DNA of 64,000 bases, from contig VDFB02373365.1 in the NCBI GenBank assembly GCA_007258455.2, positions 219,552,162 through 219,616,161 of the forward strand, read 5' to 3'. The notes under the pieces were generated by a model, which did not search any database, was not told the DNA's origin, and saw only the letters and a list, made by a program, of their open reading frames with translations. The translations under genes and the position numbers were made by a program. Positions 22,384-32,400 of the stretch are shown here, piece by piece (positions within the stretch are counted from its first letter, which is position 1; the number at the start of each line of letters is the position of its first letter). The stretch comes from Sequoia sempervirens (Eukaryota; Streptophyta; Pinopsida; Cupressales; Cupressaceae).

Positions 22384-22990
22384 TTGGAGAGATTTCATAT
22401 GGAGAATGCAAAAGCTATCAGCACACCTTTGCCTAGTCATGTCAAATTGAATAAGGATATGTGTCCAAAGATGGAAGAAGAGAAGAATAAAATTTCCAAG
22501 GTACCATATGCTTTAGTTGTAGGTAGTTTAATGTACACCATGGTATGCACAAGAATAGATATTGCACATCATAGTAGTTGTTAACAGGTATATGAGTAAT
22601 CCTCGAATGGAGCACTAGGATGTGGTAAAGTGGATTCTCAGGTATTCGAGAGGTACATCCAATAAATGTTTATGTTTTAGGGGCTCTCATACTAATTTAA
22701 AAGGCTATGTTGACTCAAATTTAGTAGGGGACATTGATACACAACAAAGTACCATAGGTTATGTATTCACAGTTGGTGGGATAAGAATTTGTTGGATTTC
22801 TCGGTTGAAAAAGGTGGTTGCTTTAAAGACCATGAAGGAATAGTATGTCACTAGAACAGAGGAAAGAAAAGAGATGAAATGGCTGCAACTTTGCATGGAA
22901 GAGTTGGGAAAACAACAGGCTATAAGTTACTTGTTTATAGGGAGTCAGAGTTTTATACATATTGCAAAGAATTTTGACTTGCACTTAAAA
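22384..22990 (+). pseudogene. Copia-I RNase H
   Basis: The connection and RNase H region: TPLPSHVKLNKDMCP, then YALVVGSLMYTMVCTRIDIA, then from 22622 VKWILRYSRGTSNKCLCFRG and GYVDSNLVGDIDTQQSTIGY (the copia Y-x-D-A/S-D-W stretch, first Asp kept, Trp lost). It ends with the LRHHFIREM-like region in pieces. It degrades the RNA of RNA:DNA hybrids during replication. Frames are broken by stops at 22584 and 22841. Confidence 0.8.
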
Positions 22991-23452
22991 AATAACACAT
23001 ATAGCTGAGATATCATTTTATTCAATCAATGTTGGAGGATGGATAGGTATGGTTGGAAAATATTCATATAGATGACAATCTAGTGAATATGTTTATGAAG
23101 CTGGTGACAAGGGAGCAACTAAGCTCCCCTTCAACTTCAGTGGGTGTTCAAAGTTGAATTTGAGTAAAAAAAAACTATAGAGTCTAAGGTGTTGATTTCT
23201 AGTGGGAGTTATAGGGACAGTGGTGTTATGATTAGTCTCCAAGTGGGATAGTGTTGTGTTATGGAAACCAATCAGACTTATGGAAAGTTTTTCACCAATA
23301 TTTTATTTAAATTTGCTACACTTATTAAATATTTATGTTGCACTTGTATTTAAAAGAGTGGTTACAATAAAATTGTAAATGCTTGAAGTGGTCAGCTAGA
23401 ATTATATAATATAAAATTAAAAGACAACTAAAAATATTAAATGTAACCACCT

Positions 23453-23462
23453 AAAAGGAGAG
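23453..23462 (+). other. Copia-I polypurine tract
   Basis: AAAAGGAGAG immediately before the 3' LTR start TGTTATTGGG. Confidence 0.75.
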
Positions 23463-23903
23463 TGTTATTGGGCGCATGAGGCCCAACCAATGGCCACACT
23501 TCATTTGTAATTAATGGGACATGTGTGGGAGTACATACAAAAACTCAGTGATGAGTTTTGTGAGCAGTAAGTCATGAAAAATGTTAGTAAAAATTTGTAG
23601 AGCAATGGTTGGAAAAATGTAGGAAGCATCGCAGGTACATGCAACAAAGGCTATGTAAAATCAACAGCAGGAAAAAAATGGAAAAACATTATTGCATGTC
23701 TTTGCATGTCTTTGTCAAGGTTATATACTAGAATTTTAATATATATTGGACCTTGTGTTTGTGGATGTAGCCCGATTATTGGTGAACCACATTAAATCTT
23801 TGTATTGTCTTATTGTTGCTATAATTTTATGTTTGTTCTATTTCTCTATTTAATTTATTGAATTTGCATTTAACTAATGTAAATATTCCTTCTAACCCTA
23901 ATA
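23463..23903 (+). repeat. Copia-I 3' LTR
   Basis: A 441-bp LTR from TGTTATTGGGCG to CTAACCCTAATA (final CA changed to TA). It has no TIR element and so preserves the pre-insertion state of the 5' LTR. Confidence 0.85.
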
Positions 23904-24299
23904 AAGATAAATAAAATATGTGTAGGATTGACAAGGTTAAAGGAACACTAATCCTAAGATTCTCTTACTTGATATTATATATTAGATATACATCCATAGG
24001 AAACATAAAATAGATCAAGTAAATAATCCAAGGCTCATGGCCTTCATGTGTTAAGGGAACTTATATGTGCTCTCTAGTTTAGTAAGGGAATACACAACCT
24101 TATTTTATATGTCAATCTTTTACAACATGATCTTACTATTATGTACCATCTTATGTATAAATTGATATTGAACATAAACTATACTATGAACATGGTAGTT
24201 GGGATTCATGGTCAAATAGATAGAACTTTAATTATCACAACTAAATATGACCATCCTATAATTAAAATAAATACCTACATAAATTATGTGTAACCATAA

Positions 24300-25170
24300 T
24301 GCCTCCTTAGATGCATTTGTAGAAAATCTATACTATACATTAGTGGTGAAAAAAATAATTGTGAGTAAGATCTTACTCATCAAACTCACTACACTACTAA
24401 ACAATTTGAAAACACGTAGCCACTAGTGGACACTTGACTCTCCACAACACTTTCCAAATTTACATCCACAAAGATATACGTTTCTAATTCCTTTTTTTCA
24501 TCATTAATACGATGATAATAGAAATGGTTACTATAAGTTCCTCAAAAATATCTAAAAACCCTCTTAATAATATTCCAATGTTCCTTAACCAATGAAACTA
24601 GCATAAGACATGTTAGTCATATCCTTAAAATCATCATCCAATTCAAGATACATTTCTATGAAAATATTAGTGATAACAAGAAATAAAATAATCAATAATT
24701 TACAATCATGCATATGAAGGTATTAGTTTGGCTTAACCAAAAAGAATATACACTTGATCCAAGTTGATGATATTCATACCAAGAATATATTTTGTGGCCC
24801 CAAAATCCATCCTATCAAATATGCCAAAAAATTGAGTTTTTAGCTCTAGAATCATCACTTTTATATTGCCAATAAATAATATATCATCCACATATAAGAC
24901 AATGATTATTAATCTAATCATCAGTAGTTTTAGCATAAACACAATGATCCTTCTAACACCTAATGAAACCCAAACACAATGCAAAGATATCAAACTTTTT
25001 GTACTGCATTCTATGTGAATACATTAGACTATGCAATGAATATTTCAATTTACAAACCAAAATTTTTGCTTCATAGAAAAACTATCAAGATGTCCCATAT
25101 AAATTTTCTCCTCAAAATCCACATTTAAAAAAATATATTTTAACAACCATTTTTCTCAATCTTAAAATTA
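24300..25170 (-). pseudogene. Copia-II RT/RNase H fragment
   Basis: A minus-strand relic of a second copia element. From high to low coordinates it reads: a DFEEKIYM block near 25100, a 'HCV' block near 24960, the catalytic LYVDDILFIGN (YVDD intact, in the open frame 24733-24993), a D-x-G-x-x-x-YILGM block, then near 24580 an HWNIIKRVFRYF-like segment and near 24430 the RNase H stretch S-Q-V-S-T-S-G-Y-V-F. No LTR, gag or integrase remains, and many stops lie between blocks. It is older than Copia-I judging by its decay. Confidence 0.75.
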
Positions 25171-25214
25171 AAATTTGTAGTATTAAATAATAGGAACCTA
25201 ATATAATTTAACCT

Positions 25215-26350
25215 TGTAATAGGGAGATCATTTATCCTTGCTATTGTTTAACCTCATGGCTAAAGCATTAAGTAGTTCAATACGTAAGATTCATCCACAA
25301 GGCTTATGGCTAGGTGTTTTACTACCGAACATAGGCATTCTGGTGACACATTCATTATTTGTTGATGATACCATTTTATATGGGAAATCTTTGTTGGGTG
25401 AAGCCTTATAGGTCAAATCAATTCTTGATAAATATTCCTCTACATTAGGACAGAAAATTAATGCAACCAAATCCATAATATACATCTTCAATACAAAATC
25501 CATGTACATATTTGGGCATTCCTTTCTTCATGGGTAGAAAAAAAAATTGTATTGGAGTAAAGTGTTAGAAAGGATAATGTCTAGAATACTCTCTTGGAAA
25601 GCTAGATGGCTTTCATTGTCTGGTAGAATTTTGTTGATTAAATTTGTCCTTACAGACATCCCAAATTATTACTTGGGTGTATTGCAAGCCCCAAAGGGTG
25701 TTATTCTTTAGATTGAAAAAATTATTAAAAAAAAATTGGGGAAAGGTAACATAGATGAAAAAAGGAAAATTCCTCAATTTTCTCTGGAAAGTATGTTCTC
25801 AAATAAACCTAATTGGGGAGTAGGGATACATAATTTGTTAGCAAGAAATATGGAATTGGGGAAAAAATTGTATGGAAAATGTATGCCAAAATAGATTTGA
25901 AATGGTGTAAGTTAATGCAAAGTAAATACATGGATAACAAGAACCCATCTAGAATTTTCACAATCTCTAATCACTCAAGTAGTTCAGTTATGTGGAATTT
26001 CATTTTCTCATATAGGGGTGTTATTATTCCATACTTTTCATGGGAAGTAAACAATGGTACATAGATTCAATTTTAGAAAGACTCATGGAACAATCATCCT
26101 CCTCTTAACTCCATTCATTAATTGCAATCAACTAAAAAAAATTTATCAGCAAGTTGGGGTTCATCTTTAAAGGATTATTTTTTTCCTTCTGATTTAGTGA
26201 CAAGGTTGGTTAAATGGAAGGATCTTTTAGTGACTCCAATATCTCCTAGTTAGAAACTCATCTTGGAAAATATCTTAAACAATAGATTTGTGTCTCTTTC
26301 TAAAAAAATTGTTAAGTTAATTTTGGCTCCTTCTAAGAATGGAAGTGAAA
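25215..26350 (+). pseudogene. LINE (non-LTR) reverse transcriptase fragment
   Basis: The plus-strand remains of a plant L1-type LINE ORF2. Landmarks are: G-D-H-L-S-L-L-L-F-N-L (the QGDPLSPLLFNL block with Gln as TAG), HSLFVDDTILYGKS (the catalytic F-x-D-D box, intact), LGQKINATKSIIYIF, WKARWLSLSGRILLIKFVL and a YYLGVLQAPK block, after which weak coding sense runs to about 26350. The endonuclease and the 5' half are missing, as usual for truncated LINE insertions. The minus-strand frame 25291-25509 is its shadow. No poly(A) tail is evident at the end. Confidence 0.75.
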
Positions 26351-27648
26351 CCTAGAAAAATGAAGTGGGGGGTTTCAATCTCTTTGGAAGATAGAACTAG
26401 GGTTTAGGACCTTCCCACCTATTTCCTTCAAGTTTCACTCAAGGAAACCTTAGAGATCTCAATCAAGGGATGGAATGAGGGAAAGAGATCTACAATAAGG
26501 TGTTCTAGGGTATGATTATAGACTAAAAGGGGATTCACCACCATGCTAGGGCTTGGAAAGAAAAGAAATGTAAATGATATGCAAGACTTAAGTAAATGAC
26601 TTAGAAATGAATTCAAATCATAACAGTAAATTGAGAAATTATAGAGGTGCGCTTGGAAACCTGAAGAGGCTTGAATGAAGGTCTAAAATCTTAGAAATAT
26701 TTATTTTGATGCACACCAAGACTCATATGCCAGTAGGGGTGATTTAGTCCCAATTTACGTTTTCAAGCCGAAACAAGAATCTAGTACTGTTGATTTGTGA
26801 TCTACAAAAAAAGTCTAAAAAATAGTTATATTGGGACTCATACATCACAAGTGGAGATTTATTCCTAGTATCATGGTTGCCCTAAAATTTTGATATCCTC
26901 TAATGCTTTCTTGTAGCTTCCCTCCTACCAAATCTCTGATTCTAAAATACTGAATTCTGCTTTGTAGGTGACTTTTCATGATCTTGTAAACAAGGTGACA
27001 ACTTTGACAACTTGGAAACCTTTCTCCAATATTGCTTTTCAATGGATCTTCAACCTAAACCACCTAGATCTGAAATCACACATAAAAGAGAGGGAAACAT
27101 GTTGCTTTGTAAGTGGATAGGGGATTTCCTTGGTCAAACATTGTTTGGTAATCAAACCTTGAAATAAAATCAAATAGAGTGAAAGAATGATGAATGAAAA
27201 AATATGTAATGTTGCAACTCATAAAACCCTCGAAGTAAAGGCTGCAATATTGTAAGTAATGGCTAGCATGAATGTGGATCTTCACTCTTGAAATTGAATG
27301 TTATGGATCTTGATTTGAATTCTTGCTTGAATCATAAGATACCTACATCACAAGTGTTAGCTCAAAAGCAAACATGATGCATGATGACTTTGACATAATA
27401 CTCGATTCTTGAATAATGCTCCAAAATGCTTGATAATAAATTCTTGAATGCTCTTGAATTGCTAGAATTCTCAAATTCTTAGATCACATGTGCTCATGAA
27501 AATTGCTAGGAGAAAATTTGTGAAATAACCTTGTATTTATAGTTATTTATGCCAAATTTATTGAAATTACAACACTACAAGCCGACATCATATCTAGGAG
27601 GATAAAATCCCACCAATAATTTTAATTTAAAATAGGTCTAAGCTAAAT

Positions 27649-27682
27649 GGGACTCATACGCCAGTTGTGGCTTATGATTCCC
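27649..27682. repeat. 34-nt LTR hairpin module
   Basis: Left arm GGGACTCATACGCC and right arm GGCTTATGATTCCC. The inner pair GCC/GGC replaces ACC/GGT of the consensus, so both arms changed. Confidence 0.7.
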
Positions 27683-27762
27683 ATTAGGCAAGGCTTTGGA
27701 CACATTTTTGAAGAAATGCTTATTTTAATGTTAAATTCATATCTAAGCTTCAAAACCTATGT

Positions 27763-27796
27763 GGGACCCATATACCCAAGGTGGTGTATGAGTCCC
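27763..27796. repeat. 34-nt LTR hairpin module
   Basis: Left arm GGGACCCATATACC and right arm GGTGTATGAGTCCC. CATA pairs with TATG where the consensus has CATT with AATG, a matched change. Confidence 0.75.
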
Positions 27797-27993
27797 AAAT
27801 CATAGCCATACAATCCAAAATCAATGAGTTATGATTGGTCATTACACATGTGTTAGGATTATCCTTGGAAAGATGCATTAATTAAGGTTGGTGGATGCAA
27901 AATACGACCAAATAAGGCCTAAAGAAGCCCACTTTTAGTAGGGAGGGCCCAAAAAAGTGTGAAATGTAGAGGGATACATTTTTCTACAGTACA

Positions 27994-28008
27994 TTTATTC
28001 CCCCCTTT
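27994..28008 (-). other. Gypsy-III polypurine tract
   Basis: On the minus strand AAAGGGGGGAATAAA, directly before the LTR start TGTACTGTAG. Confidence 0.75.
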
Positions 28009-29543
28009 AGTGAGAGGAGGAACTTGCTTCAAACTCACACTAAAGTAAACAAAATCACATCAAGGGGTCCCAATGTACCAATGCTGCTAAGATAGGGAAA
28101 CAACGATCAAGAGGGTTGCGTAAGCCCCAAAGGATTGAGATCCTATGGAAAACCAACATAGGTATAAGAGAACACACATGAACATAGTGTATGGAGAAAC
28201 AAGGTAGAAGCATACATTTCCAAAGACAGAGAGAAAAAAACAAAATAGAAAAAGTAAAAGGTGGATGGATCAAGCTTCAATCATTTGTCCCACATGCTAT
28301 GGATCAGATCTAAGCTATTTTTCCAAGAACATTTACAAGTGGAACATGATTTCCACTAGGAAAAATAAAAACACACTCACAAGGGCTATTGATACCTCAG
28401 TCCATCAACTAGGTGAGCCCCCATTGAGACACATATGAATGTGTTCGGTATGCACTCACACAAACAAGCAAGTGGCTATGGGAAAGCCATGCTTAAGTTT
28501 AACTCCCATATATACAACCATACCAAAGATATACCTCCTAATAACTTTGATAAGGCACCACAAAAAATGAACTTCAAGCTTCATGAGGCAAGCAAAGCTT
28601 TGTATGCTTGAAACTCATGAACAAACAAGATGGCACCACAAGCAAGCAAAGTTTGTTATGCAAGGGAGCCATATAATAGATGTTCTAGATGAAAAATAGT
28701 GCAAGTTATGTTCAAAATATTTTTCTTAGTTCATGTAAGGTCTTAACTTAGGGAACATTGAGCCTAATGTCTCTAAGAGAGGACCAACCAAAGAATATAA
28801 GATTCACAACTTAGGCGATACTGTGTGTTGCATCAATCCACTAAGAGGAATATAATATTCTAAGAGCAATTGTTCTCTTGAGGGACATCACACCCAATGT
28901 CACCACAAAGAAAAAGAGGCATTGCATGAAGTAAAAATACTACACAATGAAACATGAGTAGAAGAATAATGCCAATGTATTCCCCCACTTTAAAAAATTT
29001 TCTAAACACCATATTGTGAGTAATTACTTTAAAGTAGAAAATGATAAGTGCTAACAATAAAGAGGAAATGAGAGCTTATTTGGAAATCCCTATGCCAAGT
29101 CATATGTTTCCAAATAAAGCTACATCATGAAAAGGGGTTAACCCAAAAATGAAATCCCAAAATCACATAAGGGATCCATGGATTCGGGGTCAGTATTTCT
29201 TTGCTACAATATTTTTAAAGAGCTCAGAACTATCATCATTCCCCAATACTTATGGAACAAGAATAATGACAACAAGAGAGTGAAAATTAAAAAAATATTT
29301 TAGGTCAACATGGAAGAGACCTAAATATCTCGACACCATGTGTCATCCCCGAAAGGAAAACACAAGACAAGTTAAAAGATAAAATTCTTACAAATAATAA
29401 AAGAATATAGATCCAAATAGAGGAATGCACAAACAAAGGTACATCAAATAAAACAATACATGGGGATCACATTATGTAAATGCAATAACATAAAAGAAAC
29501 ATGAAAAAGAAAATAAAGGCAAGACTACTAAGACACATGCAAG
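28009..29543 (-). other. Gypsy-III 3' untranslated region
   Basis: Non-coding. The PPT-proximal 1.1 kb matches the equivalent region of Gypsy-I in several ordered blocks. The rest (about 29100-29540) is A-rich with nothing recognised. Confidence 0.55.
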
Positions 29544-30690
29544 TCAGCCTATTAGAAAGTAATATGCATCCCAATCATGTTCATCGCATAGAGAAGGTGG
29601 GAAACTAGCCAAAGGGACAATAGAATGCACCGAATTGGGATCATTACCAAGTTCAACACTCTTCCTAGGAGAATTATCATTTAAGCTCATAGAAGAGGGA
29701 AACAATGTATTCAATTCATTATGCACTTGTTCATCAATTTTAGCAACCTCATCATCATTGTCATCCAAGTTAATCACAATGGGAGGTCAAATGATAATGT
29801 TTAAAGAAGTATTTAGCTCTTGTTGTCGTTGTGGTATAGGATCTTTTTATTGAGGCAAAGAGATGTATTGCTTTAATCAAGATTGGATGCCGATTGTCTT
29901 TGTTGTTTTCCTTGTTTAACCTTCGATCAAGATCACGAAGTTTACACCTACACTCTATAACACTTCTATTTCTTTTGGTACTATTTACAAGTTGTTATTT
30001 TGTAGGAGCATGTTTATCAACCATATGTTTCTTTTCTTCCCTAAGGGGAGGAATGGAAGGGACCATGGAAGGTTATTCAACCACTTTCTCTTTAGCTTTG
30101 TAAACTTTTTTTATCTTAGGAGGCATGACAGGATTATTTTCATTATCTCTTGGTATTTTGTAGGAGATAGTCAAAGGATTTGTCTTATGTTGGTCTTGGT
30201 TGCTTGGAATCTCTTTTAGTTCAATCATGGTTTCGTCAAAGATAGGAGGCTCAGTTATAGGTTGAGGCATGTTTTTAACGGATATTTTTGCTATGCATTT
30301 CACCTTGAATTTTTTATAGGATTTGAAAAAAATTTCTTCTCAAGGTTTAATAGGTTCCATAGGCTTGGGCCAAAATAAATTTGATCAAAAGTTCCCTCAA
30401 GAAGACAAAGGATTAAAGCCACTATGGTGTACAGTAAAAATTTCATTTTCAAAGGGAAAGTTTAAGTATTTATGCACAACTGACTATTGTGAAATCTTTG
30501 CACACACACCCCACCAAAGGCGGGGTCCCTCTTTCTTTTTTTTTCTTTCTAGGTTTTTCTTTAAGTTTCACTTTTTCCCCTTCAGGGATAGGTTCCTTGA
30601 AATTTTGATTCACTTCACATTTTGGGATTCTGATGATCATATTTTCACTTTAGGTGTTTTTTTTTTGCAGCATTTTGATCTTGATTGATA
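29544..30690 (-). pseudogene. Gypsy-III polyprotein linker remains
   Basis: Two open minus-strand frames, 30303-30073 and 29777-29544, separated by decayed coding sequence. The first is Pro/Ile/Lys-rich (ITEPPIFDETMIELKEIPSN). The second is acidic and ends in a D-E-H-D-W-D-A-Y-Y block. Both resemble the low-complexity region between the protease and the RT of plant gypsy polyproteins, by composition and position only. No catalytic motif was found. The plus-strand frames at 29635-30219 and 30323-30688 have no protein features and I regard them as shadows. Confidence 0.4.
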
Positions 30691-30719
30691 CTTTGAGTCA
30701 TTAGTTTCATGCAAAATTT

Positions 30720-31255
30720 ACTTTGGCATCAAATTGGACAAGTTTGGGAGAGTTTTGGGAAATCCGCTTGGAGTTGGATTCCTCAAAGGTTCAGTGGCTC
30801 GCTAAATCTATTCTTACATGGATTACCCAAAAATATAAATTCTCGCTAAATCCTTAACTTGGAATATTTCGTGAGGTCTTCATCATTCACTAAATCCTTC
30901 CCTAGACGGATTCCCCAACATTTTATTCTTCGCTAAATCCTTGGGTATATAGATTCCCCAAATCCATGACTGGATCATGTTCCTGAACTTTAGTGATGTC
31001 TAGGCATTGCATTTATGAGATTTTGTAGTCATATGAATGGGAATTAATGAAAATCTTTTAAATTTTTTAAAATGTGATTTTGAGTGTTATTGTTCATTTA
31101 AAATTTTTGGAGCTTGTCTGTTGAGGAGAAGTTGAGTGCTTGAGCAAATTGTTTGACTAAATTTGAGCATTTCGTGCTAGTGAACTTCATCTTCTGATTG
31201 ACTAGGGTTTTTTGGACTGCATTTTATACTCCATCATTCTTATTCAAGTTGCAAG
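30720..31255 (+). promoter_or_regulatory. Copy B upstream region and leader exon
   Basis: From 30770 to 30970 a degenerate unit of about 30 bp recurs: (T)CGCTAAATCC...GGATTCCCCAAA, at least four times. The exon ends at GTTGCAAG, followed by GTAACA, a plausible splice donor at 31256. The promoter position is not clear. The equivalent region of copy C has a clear TATA box. Confidence 0.45.
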
Positions 31256-32400
31256 GTAACATCTTTGACTGTTTATTTAAAATCCTTGAGTGAGTACAAT
31301 TAGGGTTTTGATCAATTATTTGCTTTAACTAGAATTTGAAAGGTATTTTCCATTTTGAGATTGTATCATTTCGAATTAAGGTTGTATATTGGTGACTTTG
31401 ATTTATCTTTTAGAAAATGATCATGAGGGCATTTATTTCCTTATTTGTATTTTGTTTCTATTTTGGACTCATTTTTTTATGTTTTATTTGCATATCAATA
31501 GGAGCTAGGGTTCTAAAATTTCCATCTATTGTTGGTGCATTTTTAGTAAACTATGACATATTTAGAGTAAAATGGTTAATTCAAATATAATCTTTAGGAT
31601 TTGAAAGCAATAGTGTGCCTATAGGTAAACCCTAGCTCATGCTAGTTTAAAGTCATTGATATTGGGTAGTTGCATTTGCAAATGGTGATTCCAATTTTAC
31701 ATCATGATTTGAGTATTATGATGAACCCTAATGTGTAATTGAACCAATGTGATCTTGCAATCCTTCATTTTGAGGAGTTAAAGTCAAGTTATAATGGTTT
31801 TATTTAATCCTTTAGTTCTCAAAATCTGTGAAAGTGTTCCCTTCATGGAATCTGCTTCTATGTGGAAAACCCAATAACTTATCCTTCACATAATCCTTGT
31901 CCTTGTGAAAAAATCAAGATTGTGTCTTTCATGGAATTCACTTGGCCACAGATTCCTTGAACTCTCTAGCTTTTGCAGATTTTCTCCATGGACGGATTTC
32001 CTGAAGTCTGAAAGCTTGCATTCTTAGATGTGGTTTTGAGTTGAATTTGAAATGTCCAAAGCTTATGTGGAGGATTTAGTACTCTTTTTATTGCATCTTT
32101 TGCTTCCCTTCACAGAATCCATGTAAACCCAGAATACCTGAGAAACTATCCTTCATAGAATCCGCGATGCCCTGGATTCCCCAAAATCCATGATTACTCA
32201 AAATCCATGAACTTGGCAAAAACCCAAGATGTATTTAAGACTTAAGTGTAAAGGTTATAACTTGGTTTTGATTATTTTAATGATAAGTTGTAGTTGATTA
32301 CATGTTGCATATATTCTTTAATGATAAATTTAATGATGAAGTTGCATTATAATGGTTAGTTATGCTTGACATTTAAGTAATTATGGTTTTTTCTAACTAG
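31256..32400 (+). other. Copy B leader intron (putative)
   Basis: 1145 bp from GTAACA to a pyrimidine-rich acceptor (TTTTTTCTAACTAG) that abuts the ATG at 32401. Copy C has an intron in the same place. More degenerate copies of the leader unit (GAATCC...GGATTCC type) lie at 31840-32220. Confidence 0.55.

Larger units (their letters stand above)
17726..23903 (+). mobile_element. Copia-I, decayed Ty1/copia retrotransposon
   Basis: A plus-strand element with a 5' LTR (about 17726-19016), PBS complementary to initiator tRNA-Met (19019), gag, zinc knuckle, protease, integrase, RT and RNase H in copia order, a PPT (23453-23462) and a 3' LTR (23463-23903). It is dead: dozens of stops, most at ancestral Gln or Trp codons, and several lost catalytic residues. 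Its 5' LTR was later hit by a TIR element. Confidence 0.9.
26370..27993 (-). repeat. Gypsy-III 3' LTR
   Basis: Related to the Gypsy-I LTR (the blocks 'ccttagagatctcaatc' and 'ggggattcaccacca' occur at matching positions) and in the same orientation. The inner end is sharp: TGTACTGTAGAAAAATG on the minus strand at 27993, next to a PPT. The outer end is approximate. It holds hairpin modules at 26833, 27649 and 27763. Confidence 0.7.
26370..30700 (-). mobile_element. Gypsy-III fragment
   Basis: A minus-strand Ty3/gypsy relic related to Gypsy-I. It has a 3' LTR (26370-27993), PPT (27994-28008), a conserved untranslated 3' region (28009-29500) and a short decayed coding region (29544-30690). No RT, integrase or 5' LTR is present. 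It stops near 30700, where the copy B unit starts, so copy B may have inserted into it, or the 5' part was deleted. Confidence 0.65.
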
